In this document: piece by piece, positions 50,674 through 57,800 of the stretch
How the letters are laid out: each line of letters starts with the position of its first letter
Numbering within the stretch: the first letter of the stretch is position 1
Assembly (NCBI GenBank): GCA_947307055.1
Contig: CAMZHX010000012.1
Span: forward strand, 1 to 64,000
Length of the DNA: 64,000 bases
Direction of reading: 5' to 3'
Source: an uncultured Selenomonadales bacterium
GTDB taxonomy: Bacteria > Bacillota > Negativicutes > Selenomonadales > Selenomonadaceae
Notes under the pieces: model-generated
What the model was told of the DNA's origin: nothing
What the model saw: the letters and a program-made list of their open reading frames with translations, nothing else
Databases searched by the model: none
Translations under genes and position numbers: made by a program

Positions 50674-51882
50674 TCAGCCTTCGGGAGTGACGGGCGCAAT
50701 TTTCGTGCGCAGTGAGCGGACACCGTCTTTGGTCTCGATAACGACGATACCTTTAATCGGGTTATGGGTCGCGGCGTCCATAGTGATTTTGCCTGTGCCG
50801 ACCGGCAAATCTTTTATGCTTTCGATGTTGTCGCGGATTTTTTGCGAAGTGTCGCCGTCGCGTTCAATGGCGTTGATTAACATTTTGCCCGCGTCGTAGC
50901 CCAGAGCCGCGAAGACGTTCGGGTCGTTATTGTATTCGCCCTTGTAAGCTTTGATAAAGGCTTGGACTTCCTCGTCGCCCTCGAAATAGTGCGTGCAGAA
51001 GAAAGTATTATTAAGGGCTTCTTTGCCGGCGATGTCGACAACTTTTGTATCGTCCCAACCGTCGGTGCCGAGAATAGTAGCGGTTATGCCGAGTTCGCGA
51101 GCCTGCTTGACGATTTTGCCGACCTCTTCATAGTAAGCCGGGACAAAGATAACGTCAGCATTAGCGGTTTGAATTTTCGTCAACGCGGCTTTGAAGTCCT
51201 GGTCTTTAGCTAAGAAAGCCTCTTCCATAACGACTTTGCCGCCGTCAGCCTCGAATCTCTCTTTGAAAATTTTGCCCAAACTCTTTGAATAATCGGAGCT
51301 GGAATCGAGATAAAGCACAGCGGTTTTAGCGTTTAAATCTTTCGCAGCGAATTGCGCCATAACCTCGCTTTGTTGCGGGTCTATGAAGCACGCGCGGAAA
51401 ATGTAAGGTTTAACTTTGCCGTTCTCGACCGTAACGTCGGGATTAGTCGCGGCAGGACCGATAACCGGAATCATATTATCGGTTGCGACTTGCGATTCGG
51501 CGATAACGTTAGCAGTGACGGCCGGACCGATAATCGCGATAACTTTGTCATCGGAAATCAATTTAGTCGCTGCGTTGACTGATTCGGCCGCTTCGGATTT
51601 TGCGTCTGCTTCGACGATTTTAATTTTCTTGCCTTTGATGCCGCCGGCGTCGTTGACTTCCTTAATAGCCAACTTTAGTCCGTTGTTAGCATTCGCGCCG
51701 TATTGCGCGTGATTGCCTGTCAGCTCGAAATTGGAGCCGATAACAATTTCATCGCCCGCAGGTTTATCACCGCCGCCCGAAGAACCTTTTTCTCCGCCGC
51801 CGCAACCCGTGAACAATGCGCTTGCCAAAATCCCGCAAGCAATCATCGACGCCAATTTGAATTTCTTCTTACTGAAAAACAA
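50674..51882 (-). CDS. livK: branched-chain amino acid binding lipoprotein
   Basis: 402 residues from the TTG at 51882, 9 bases after GGAGGT; the longer frame upstream covers the promoter and has no ribosome site. Lipoprotein signal ending in ALFTGC, then a Gly/Ser linker and a type I periplasmic-binding fold: EIVIGSNFELTGNHAQYGANANNGLKLA-like opening, AIIGPAVTANVIAE, VLYLDSSSDYSKSLG and ATILGTDGWDD. It captures Leu/Ile/Val or related amino acids outside the membrane. It is first in the liv operon behind a good promoter. Confidence 0.94.
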   Translation of the reverse strand: MFFSKKKFKLASMIACGILASALFTGCGGGEKGSSGGGDKPAGDEIVIGSNFELTGNHAQYGANANNGLKLAIKEVNDAGGIKGKKIKIVEADAKSEAAESVNAATKLISDDKVIAIIGPAVTANVIAESQVATDNMIPVIGPAATNPDVTVENGKVKPYIFRACFIDPQQSEVMAQFAAKDLNAKTAVLYLDSSSDYSKSLGKIFKERFEADGGKVVMEEAFLAKDQDFKAALTKIQTANADVIFVPAYYEEVGKIVKQARELGITATILGTDGWDDTKVVDIAGKEALNNTFFCTHYFEGDEEVQAFIKAYKGEYNNDPNVFAALGYDAGKMLINAIERDGDTSQKIRDNIESIKDLPVGTGKITMDAATHNPIKGIVVIETKDGVRSLRTKIAPVTPEG

Positions 51883-51931
51883 TTTTACTCGACCTCCAAA
51901 AAAATTTGTGACGCTGAAAACTTTTGGCGCA

Positions 51932-51960
51932 AGTATATTTAAAAAGCTCGCCAACGTCAA
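51932..51960 (-). promoter_or_regulatory. liv operon promoter
   Basis: Minus strand TTGACG (51955-51960), 17-base spacer, TATACT (51932-51937), about 50 bases before the livK TTG. This is the only good promoter found for the roughly 14-kb reverse unit down to 38009. Confidence 0.72.
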
Positions 51961-52141
51961 GAATTTTTCCGTAAAAAAAGTTCTCGCCATCAGAAAATTA
52001 ATATAGGATTAAATAAATAGGGGGCTTTCGATGGAATCAATGGCAAAGTTGAATGGTTGCACAAAAAATAATGAATATTCTTAAAGCCTTATTGCAACAC
52101 ATCTTTGGCAGCGCAACAATCTTTAGAGCCTTTCAATTTTA
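51961..52141. other. intergenic stretch with no supported gene
   Basis: About 180 bases between the liv promoter and the microprotein promoter. It holds only a 17-codon ATG frame at 52031 with a poor ribosome site, and a loose inverted repeat (GTTGCA near 52056, TGCAAC near 52092). I see no recognisable RNA or gene. Confidence 0.5.
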
Positions 52142-52170
52142 TTGACATCTTATCTTTGCTTAAATATAAT
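52142..52170 (+). promoter_or_regulatory. microprotein promoter, perfect consensus
   Basis: TTGACA (52142-52147), exactly 17 bases, TATAAT (52165-52170). The next coding start is the TTG at 52215. Confidence 0.85.
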
Positions 52171-52214
52171 CTATTTTACTAAGGAGATTATTCGACCTTT
52201 GGAGGTGCGCTCCA

Positions 52215-52313
52215 TTGAAATTATTACGCTGGGGGATTCGAGCAATAATCGCGATTGCGGCAGTTCATGTGATTTTTTTGCTGTACATGCTAATTAAAAT
52301 GCTGACTGCCTGA
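52215..52313 (+). CDS. 32-residue membrane microprotein
   Basis: A TTG start lies 9 bases after GGAGG, itself 31 bases after a perfect promoter. The product has a basic N-terminus (KLLRWGIR), one hydrophobic helix (AIIAIAAVHVIFLLYMLI) and a short KMLTA tail, so it should insert once in the membrane. No family is recognised. Its last 20 bases overlap the end of the convergent rRNA methyltransferase gene. Options include a type I toxin-like peptide, a transporter or kinase accessory peptide, or a leader peptide. The strength of the signals argues that it is expressed. Confidence 0.62.
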   Translation: MKLLRWGIRAIIAIAAVHVIFLLYMLIKMLTA

Positions 52314-53037
52314 CGATTTCGGAAATGATTATCGCGGCGGAGGTCGCAACGTTTAAGCTTTCGGCGTGCCCGCTCATCGGTATGAAAATTTTTCGGGCGG
52401 CGTCGAGGATTTCTTTTGAAACGCCATTCGCCTCCGACCCAAAAATTATCGCGACAAAATTTTTCCCGAAGTCATGCCGATAATAAATCTCCGCCGAATC
52501 GTCGACTGCCGCTGCTAAAATTTCTCGCGAACTCATTGCCCGTAAAAATTCTGCGCGGCTCATCGTCACGAACGGCAAATAAAAAATCGCGCCCATTGAT
52601 GACCGCACAACTTTTGGATTGAAAATTTCCGCCGAGCCGTCAAGCAAAATTATTCCGCAATCAAATGCCGCCGCCGTCCTCAAAATCGTCCCGACGTTGC
52701 CCGGGTCTTGTACTCCGTCCAATGCCACGACTATTTTTTTTGCGGCGACTTCCTCCAACGTCGAGAACTTCTGCCGCACTACTAATAAAATTCCTTGCGG
52801 TGTCTGCGTGTCGCTCAATTTTTCCATTGTCGCCGCTGATATTTCTTCCAAATTCTTCAACCGCTCGACCAATGCCGCCGACCGCCCGTCCGATAAAAAT
52901 TCCCGCGTGTAAAATCCAAATTCAATCTGCGCGGGCGGCACTTCCTCGCAAAGCCGCAATCCCTCCGCCACGAAAAGTTTCAACTCGTTGCGGTATTTTT
53001 TTTGCGCCAACTTGCGGACGAGTTTTATATTTGACAT
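52294..53037 (-). CDS. TrmH/SpoU-family RNA 2'-O-methyltransferase
   Basis: 247 residues. An N-terminal substrate-binding domain (about 1-90: KLVRKLAQKKYRNELKLFVAEG) precedes a SPOUT knot: ALDGVQDPGNVGTILRTAAAF (motif 1), IIFGSEANGVS (motif 2) and IPMSGHAESLNVATSAAI (motif 3). The target is 23S rRNA or tRNA ribose, as for RlmB/YsgA relatives; which site is not deducible. Its ATG region overlaps the -35 box of the divergent metal-ATPase promoter. Confidence 0.92.
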   Translation of the reverse strand: MSNIKLVRKLAQKKYRNELKLFVAEGLRLCEEVPPAQIEFGFYTREFLSDGRSAALVERLKNLEEISAATMEKLSDTQTPQGILLVVRQKFSTLEEVAAKKIVVALDGVQDPGNVGTILRTAAAFDCGIILLDGSAEIFNPKVVRSSMGAIFYLPFVTMSRAEFLRAMSSREILAAAVDDSAEIYYRHDFGKNFVAIIFGSEANGVSKEILDAARKIFIPMSGHAESLNVATSAAIIISEIVRQSAF

Positions 53038-53059
53038 TTGTTATCCTCCGTTATATATT
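53031..53059 (+). promoter_or_regulatory. metal efflux operon promoter
   Basis: TTGACA (53031-53036), 17-base spacer, TATATT (53054-53059), 30 bases before the HMA gene start. It overlaps the start codon region of the divergent methyltransferase gene. No metal-regulator box was identified. Confidence 0.7.
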
Positions 53060-53088
53060 TTTATAAAAATTTCAGGGAGTGACCCGCT

Positions 53089-53307
53089 TTGAAGAAGACT
53101 TACAAAATTGATGTCGATTGCGCTAACTGCGCCAACCTTATGGAGGTCGAGACCAAAAAAACTGCCGGTGTTAAAGATGCCGTCGTTAATTTCATGACGC
53201 TCAAAATGAAGGTCGAATTTGATGACGGCGTCGACGCTAGGGAAGTTATGGAGCACGTCCGCATAAATTGTAAGCGCGTCGAAAAGGACTGCGAGATTTT
53301 CTTGTGA
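53089..53307 (+). CDS. small HMA-domain metal-binding protein
   Basis: 72 residues, TTG start after GGGAGTG. A single ferredoxin-like HMA fold (KKTYKIDVDCANCANLMEVE, with CxxC at CANC) that lies in front of a P-type ATPase lacking its own N-terminal metal domain. It may act as a detached metal-binding domain or chaperone that feeds the pump. The stop overlaps the pump's GTG by 4 bases. The segment VEKDCEIFL ends the protein. Confidence 0.85.
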   Translation: MKKTYKIDVDCANCANLMEVETKKTAGVKDAVVNFMTLKMKVEFDDGVDAREVMEHVRINCKRVEKDCEIFL

Positions 53308-55160
53308 ACGCTAAGCAAAAGAAAAATTTAGCGCGAATCCTAATCGCGGCGGCATGGCTAATCGCGCTGAACTTCGTAGAAATTGCCGGCGTCGAAAGAT
53401 TTCTGCTCTATCTGATTCCCTATCTGATTGTCGGCTATGACATTTTGCTAAAAGCTCTGCACGGGCTAAAAAATCTGCGCGGACTCGATGAAAGTTTGCT
53501 GATGACGATAGCGACGCTCGGCGCAATGGCTTTGGCGATTCACGACGACGGCGACTACACAGAGGCTATCGCCGTTATGCTATTCTACCAAATCGGCGAA
53601 TGGTTTCAAAGTTACGCGGTCGGCAAAAGTCGCAAAAATATTTCCGAACTCATGGACATTCGCCCCGATTATGCCAACGTCGAGACGGCGGACGGGCTAG
53701 AACAAGTTGACCCGGACGATGTCGAGGTCGGCACAATTATTATCGTTCAGCCCGGCGAAAAAATTCCGATTGACGGCGTTATCGTCGCGGGCAATTCGAC
53801 TTTGAACACAATCGCTTTGACCGGCGAAAGTTTACCGCGCGAAGTCTCCGCAGGTTCCGAAGTTATCAGCGGTTGTATAAATCTCAATGGCGTTTTGAAA
53901 GTTCGCACGACCAAAGAGTTTGGCGAGTCGACCGCCTCGAAAATTCTTGAGCTCGTCGAGGACGCTAGCTCCAGAAAGTCGAAGTCCGAAAATTTTATCA
54001 CGAAGTTTGCTAGGATTTATACGCCGGTCGTAGTTGCCTGCGCGATTGCCCTTGCGATTATCCCGCCGATTTTTTCGGGCGAGTGGGGCATTTGGATTTA
54101 TCGTGCGCTGATTTTTTTGGTGATAAGTTGTCCGTGCGCGTTGGTGATAAGTATTCCGTTGAGTTTTTTTGCCGGGATTGGCGGCGCAAGTCGCGAAGGA
54201 ATTTTAATCAAGGGCTCGAATTTCCTTGAGACGCTCTCGAAAGTCAAAACGGTCGTCCTCGATAAGACCGGCACGCTGACGCATGGAAATTTTGATGTCG
54301 AAGCCGTTCACAGCAAAAATTTGAACTTCGACGCCGAAAAACTTTTGCACCTCGCCGCGCACGTCGAAAGATATTCCACGCACCCTATAGCCAATTCCCT
54401 GCGCAAGGCTTATCCCAATGAACGCGACGATTGCTCGGTTGAAAGTGTCGAGGAAATTGCAGGGCGCGGCATTCGAGCCGAAATCAACGGGCAAATTGTC
54501 TGCGTCGGCAACGAAAAATTTATGGACGAGGTCGGCGCAAAGTGGAAGGCTTGCTACAAGGTCGGGACGATTATTCATGTCGCGGTTGACGGCGAATACG
54601 CCGGGCACGTCGTCATTTCGGACGCGCTCAAAAGTCACGCCAAAGCCGCCGTCGCTGATATGAAAAATGCGGGCGTCGAAAATATTTTCATGTTGACGGG
54701 CGACAGCGAGAAAATCGCGGCGAAGGTCGCGCAGGAAGTCGGCATTAAAAATTATCGCAGCGAACTTTTGCCCGCCGATAAGGTCACAGAGTTTGAAAAA
54801 ATTTTGTCGGCGTCGAGTGGCAAAGTTGCATTCGTCGGCGACGGGATTAACGATGCGCCCGTCTTGAGCCGCGCTGATGTCGGTATTGCAATGGGTGCTT
54901 TAGGTTCGGACGCGGCGATTGAGGCGGCTGACGTTGTGCTTATGGACGACGACCCGCGCAAAATTTCTAAGGCAATCAAAATCGCTCGCAAATGTCTGGC
55001 TATCGTCAAGCAAAATATCTGCTTTGCAATCGGCGTGAAAATTTTATGCTTAATACTCGGCGCGATTGGGCTGGCTAATATGTGGGCGGCAATCTTCGCG
55101 GACGTCGGCGTCATGATTATCGCCGTCCTGAACGCAATCAGAACGCTGAAAAGCAATTAG
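53304..55160 (+). CDS. P1B-type Zn/Cd/Pb-exporting ATPase (ZntA/CadA-like)
   Basis: A 618-residue pump starting at GTG 53304. Metal-path motif SCPCALVIS (C276-P-C278), phosphorylated Asp320 in DKTGTLT, HP motif in YSTHPIANSL, hinge GDGINDAP, and the last helices with MWAAIFADVGVMIIAVLNAIR. The CPC with a late-helix Asp fits the divalent Zn/Cd/Pb group rather than copper pumps. No HMA domain is fused; the adjacent gene provides one. Zinc or cadmium detoxification at the membrane is expected. A heptad-repeat hairpin follows its stop. Confidence 0.92.
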   Translation: MNAKQKKNLARILIAAAWLIALNFVEIAGVERFLLYLIPYLIVGYDILLKALHGLKNLRGLDESLLMTIATLGAMALAIHDDGDYTEAIAVMLFYQIGEWFQSYAVGKSRKNISELMDIRPDYANVETADGLEQVDPDDVEVGTIIIVQPGEKIPIDGVIVAGNSTLNTIALTGESLPREVSAGSEVISGCINLNGVLKVRTTKEFGESTASKILELVEDASSRKSKSENFITKFARIYTPVVVACAIALAIIPPIFSGEWGIWIYRALIFLVISCPCALVISIPLSFFAGIGGASREGILIKGSNFLETLSKVKTVVLDKTGTLTHGNFDVEAVHSKNLNFDAEKLLHLAAHVERYSTHPIANSLRKAYPNERDDCSVESVEEIAGRGIRAEINGQIVCVGNEKFMDEVGAKWKACYKVGTIIHVAVDGEYAGHVVISDALKSHAKAAVADMKNAGVENIFMLTGDSEKIAAKVAQEVGIKNYRSELLPADKVTEFEKILSASSGKVAFVGDGINDAPVLSRADVGIAMGALGSDAAIEAADVVLMDDDPRKISKAIKIARKCLAIVKQNICFAIGVKILCLILGAIGLANMWAAIFADVGVMIIAVLNAIRTLKSN

Positions 55161-55161
55161 G

Positions 55162-55230
55162 AATGCGCAATGCGTAATGCGTAATGAAAAGAAGGTTTTG
55201 TTAATTACGCATTACGAATTACGCATTAAC
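55162..55230. repeat. heptad repeat hairpin, ATGCGTA type
   Basis: The left arm (GGAATGCGCA, ATGCGTA, ATGCGTA, ATG) and the right arm (TTAATTACG, CATTACG, AATTACG, CATTAA) are inverted around a short AT-rich loop. It fills the spacer between the P-type ATPase and the coiled-coil membrane protein and could act as a terminator. Confidence 0.85.
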
Positions 55231-55244
55231 TCGGGGGTTTGACT

Positions 55245-55934
55245 ATGGAAGAAACGACAGTTTTATCTAGCGCGCTAAACTTTTTGAGCTTGGGACTAAG
55301 CGTCGTGCTTTTATTCGCGGTGGCTTATTTATGGTCAAGCAATAGTCGCAAAAGTGCGCAGCTACAACAAATACAATCGGACTTGCAAAAAGTGAAAAAG
55401 AAATTGAGCACGCTGGAAGAAAAAGTTCGAGAGATACGCGAGCCAACAGTAGTTTCAGAAGTCCCGCCGGTCGAGCCGTTCGGCTTGAATTTGGACGAGC
55501 CGCGAGAAGTTAGAATAGCGACGCCGCTTGAGCCGCAAAAACCTTGGCTGAATTTTATAAAAGAGTACAACGAGTTCGCCGAAGCTTTAGCATCACCTGG
55601 ACAGCTGAAGAAGTGCGAAAAATTTGTCCGCGATAACAAGTTGAAAATTTTGACTTACGGCAGCGCAATGACTTTCCGCCCTGCTATCGACGTTAAGGAC
55701 AGCATTTATTGGGCGTTCAAAGGTTCGGGCAATGAATTCGCAATCGTGCCAAATCCGATGAATCCTTGCGACGAGGAACTACACGAATACGGCGGCATGA
55801 AGGAAATTTACGCGCTGAATTATCAAGACGGCGTCTATCGGAAATATTTTGTCAAGTTGCCCGCGATTTTCATTTCCGACCCTGTCAACGGTTGGATGCT
55901 CAAAGATACGGGCGTTGTGAATTTGGAGAGGTAA
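55245..55934 (+). CDS. membrane-anchored coiled-coil protein, unknown function
   Basis: 229 residues from the ATG at 55245 after GGGGG. One N-terminal membrane helix (about 12-32) is followed by a coiled coil (about 35-68: QLQQIQSDLQKVKKKLS), a Pro/Glu-rich linker, and a C-terminal globular domain (about 105-229) with KFVRDNKLKILTYGSAMTF and an EFAIVPNPMNPC segment that I do not recognise. It is 1 base ahead of the GH3 lipoprotein gene, so a wall or envelope role is plausible by position only. Confidence 0.7.
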   Translation: MEETTVLSSALNFLSLGLSVVLLFAVAYLWSSNSRKSAQLQQIQSDLQKVKKKLSTLEEKVREIREPTVVSEVPPVEPFGLNLDEPREVRIATPLEPQKPWLNFIKEYNEFAEALASPGQLKKCEKFVRDNKLKILTYGSAMTFRPAIDVKDSIYWAFKGSGNEFAIVPNPMNPCDEELHEYGGMKEIYALNYQDGVYRKYFVKLPAIFISDPVNGWMLKDTGVVNLER

Positions 55935-55935
55935 T

Positions 55936-57042
55936 ATGAAAAAATTTTTTGGGATAATATTCGCGGTGATATTTTTGCTGACGGGTTGCGGCGAAGTGCG
56001 CGAGGTCAAAGCCGATGTTGTACCCGTACCGCCGCCCGACCCGATTGAGGAAAAATTGAACTCGATGACGCTAAAAGAAAAAATCGGGCAAATGGTTATG
56101 GTTGGCGTTTACGGCACAGAGCTAAACGACGACATAATTTTTTCGATGAACAATTTTCATTTCGGCGGCGTGATTTTTTTCGACAGGAATCTTGAGAGCG
56201 TCGCGCAAAGTAAAAAATTTACGGAAGACATAGAGGTGGCGGCAAATCAAAAAGTTCCGTTATTTTTCGCGCTCGACGAGGAAGGCGGCAGAGTTGCTCG
56301 CGGCAGAAATTTTTTAGAAGTCGCGCCTTCGCAAGAAAGTATCGGGCTTAGCGGTGACCCAAGCAACGCAACTTTTTGGGCTAAGCACAACGCCACGATT
56401 TTAAAAAGTCTCGGCGTCAATATAAATTTTGCGCCCGTCGCTGATGTGGGAAGTAAAGATACGCGCTCATTCGGCGACGACCCTCAACTTGTTACTCAAT
56501 TTGTCGAGGCCGCCGCGCAAGGTTACGAGCAAGAAAATTTCCTCTACACGCTCAAACATTTTCCGGGTATCGGCAAAAGTAAAATCGACCCGCACCAAGA
56601 AATTTCTAGCGTCGAGGACAGCAAAGCTATTCTTGACGCCGAAGACTTGCCGCCGTTCAAAAAAATTATTCGCGAGCACGACAACTCAAAATTTATGATT
56701 ATGGTTGGGCATTTGAGGTACGACGCGCTCGACCCTGTGAACTCCGCGAGCTTGTCGCCCGCCGTTATGACCGGACTTCTTCGCAACGAGCTGGGCTTTA
56801 GCGGCGTCGTGATTACCGATGATTTGGAAATGGGCGCGATTAAAAACCATACCGACTTGGCAACGCTCGGCGTTCAAATGATTTTGGCGGGCGGCGATAT
56901 TGCGCTTGTTTGCCACAATTACGAAAGTCAGCAAATCGTTTACAACAGCATTCTTGAGGCGGTCAAGCGCGGCGAAATTTCCGAAGAGCGCATTGACGAA
57001 TCCGTCCGCAGAATTCTACGCATGAAGGCGCACTTACAATGA
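55936..57042 (+). CDS. GH3-family (NagZ-like) beta-N-acetylhexosaminidase lipoprotein
   Basis: 368 residues with lipobox LLTGC at about residue 18. The GH3 barrel includes LKEKIGQMVMVGVYG, ALDEEGGRVARG, the NagZ-type loop KHFPGIGKSKIDPH (a His/Asp acid-base loop in which the usual second His of the FPGHG stretch is Ile), and the nucleophile region VVITDDLEMGAI. It would trim N-acetylglucosamine from muropeptides at the cell surface. The start is ATG, 2 bases after the preceding stop. It overlaps the nitrilase gene by 4 bases. Confidence 0.9.
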   Translation: MKKFFGIIFAVIFLLTGCGEVREVKADVVPVPPPDPIEEKLNSMTLKEKIGQMVMVGVYGTELNDDIIFSMNNFHFGGVIFFDRNLESVAQSKKFTEDIEVAANQKVPLFFALDEEGGRVARGRNFLEVAPSQESIGLSGDPSNATFWAKHNATILKSLGVNINFAPVADVGSKDTRSFGDDPQLVTQFVEAAAQGYEQENFLYTLKHFPGIGKSKIDPHQEISSVEDSKAILDAEDLPPFKKIIREHDNSKFMIMVGHLRYDALDPVNSASLSPAVMTGLLRNELGFSGVVITDDLEMGAIKNHTDLATLGVQMILAGGDIALVCHNYESQQIVYNSILEAVKRGEISEERIDESVRRILRMKAHLQ

Positions 57043-57800
57043 AAATCTCAATCGCACAATTTAAATCGGAACTCGGCGCGGTCGAAGAAAATTTCCGAAC
57101 GGCGGCAAGACTAATCGAGGCGGCGCGAAATTCCGACGTGATACTTTTGCCGGAGCTTTGGTCTACGGGATATTATCCGACGCCCGTTGAAAATTTCGCT
57201 GATAAGGACGGCGAGCGCACTAAAGAATTTCTCTGCGCGGCGTCCGAAAAATTTTCCGTGAACATAATCGGCGGCTCGGTCATAGTCGATAGCGGCGGCA
57301 AAATTTTTAATCGATGCATGGTCGCGAATCGTCGCGGGGAAATCGTCGCGAGTTACGACAAAACGCACCTGTTTAGCTTCGCGAATGAAGGCGACGTTTT
57401 CAGCGCGGGCGATAAAATTTCTATCGTCGAGCTTGACGGCGTGAAATGCGGCTTGGCGATTTGTTACGACTTGCGCTTTCCCGAATTCATTAGGAAAATT
57501 GCGCTGGCGGGCGCGGAAATTATTTTTATCCCTGCCGCGTGGAGTTTGAAACGCTTGACGCCCCGACAAGTTTTGACTAAGGCGCGCGCGATTGAAAATC
57601 AAATTTTCGTAGTGTTCGCGAACAGTTCGGGCAAATCGGAAATTATAAATCCGCTCGGCGAAGTCTTAGCGATTGCTGAGCGCGGCGAAAAAATCTTGAC
57701 GGCGGAAATAAATCTGCGCGAACGAGCGGAAGTTATCGCGACGATGAATCTTTTGGGCGATAGAAATTTGGCAGTCGATTTTTTGGAAGGGATTAGATGA
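57039..57800 (+). CDS. nitrilase-superfamily amidohydrolase
   Basis: 253 residues, cytosolic carbon-nitrogen hydrolase. The catalytic triad is visible: Glu39 in LLPELWSTG, Lys108 in YDKTHLF and Cys142 in AICYDLRFPE. The RAIENQIFVVFANSSGK segment is typical of omega-amidase/YafV-like and NIT-type members, so deamination of alpha-keto amides or repair of deaminated metabolites is the likeliest activity. It overlaps its neighbours by 4 bases on both sides. Confidence 0.9.
   Translation: MKISIAQFKSELGAVEENFRTAARLIEAARNSDVILLPELWSTGYYPTPVENFADKDGERTKEFLCAASEKFSVNIIGGSVIVDSGGKIFNRCMVANRRGEIVASYDKTHLFSFANEGDVFSAGDKISIVELDGVKCGLAICYDLRFPEFIRKIALAGAEIIFIPAAWSLKRLTPRQVLTKARAIENQIFVVFANSSGKSEIINPLGEVLAIAERGEKILTAEINLRERAEVIATMNLLGDRNLAVDFLEGIR

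Noticed and set aside
51883-51990. N-terminal extension of livK
   Set aside because: It covers the promoter and lacks a ribosome site; the TTG at 51882 gives a proper lipoprotein signal.
52031-52084. 17-codon ATG frame before the microprotein
   Set aside because: Poor ribosome site, no promoter at a suitable distance, and no hydrophobic or conserved character.
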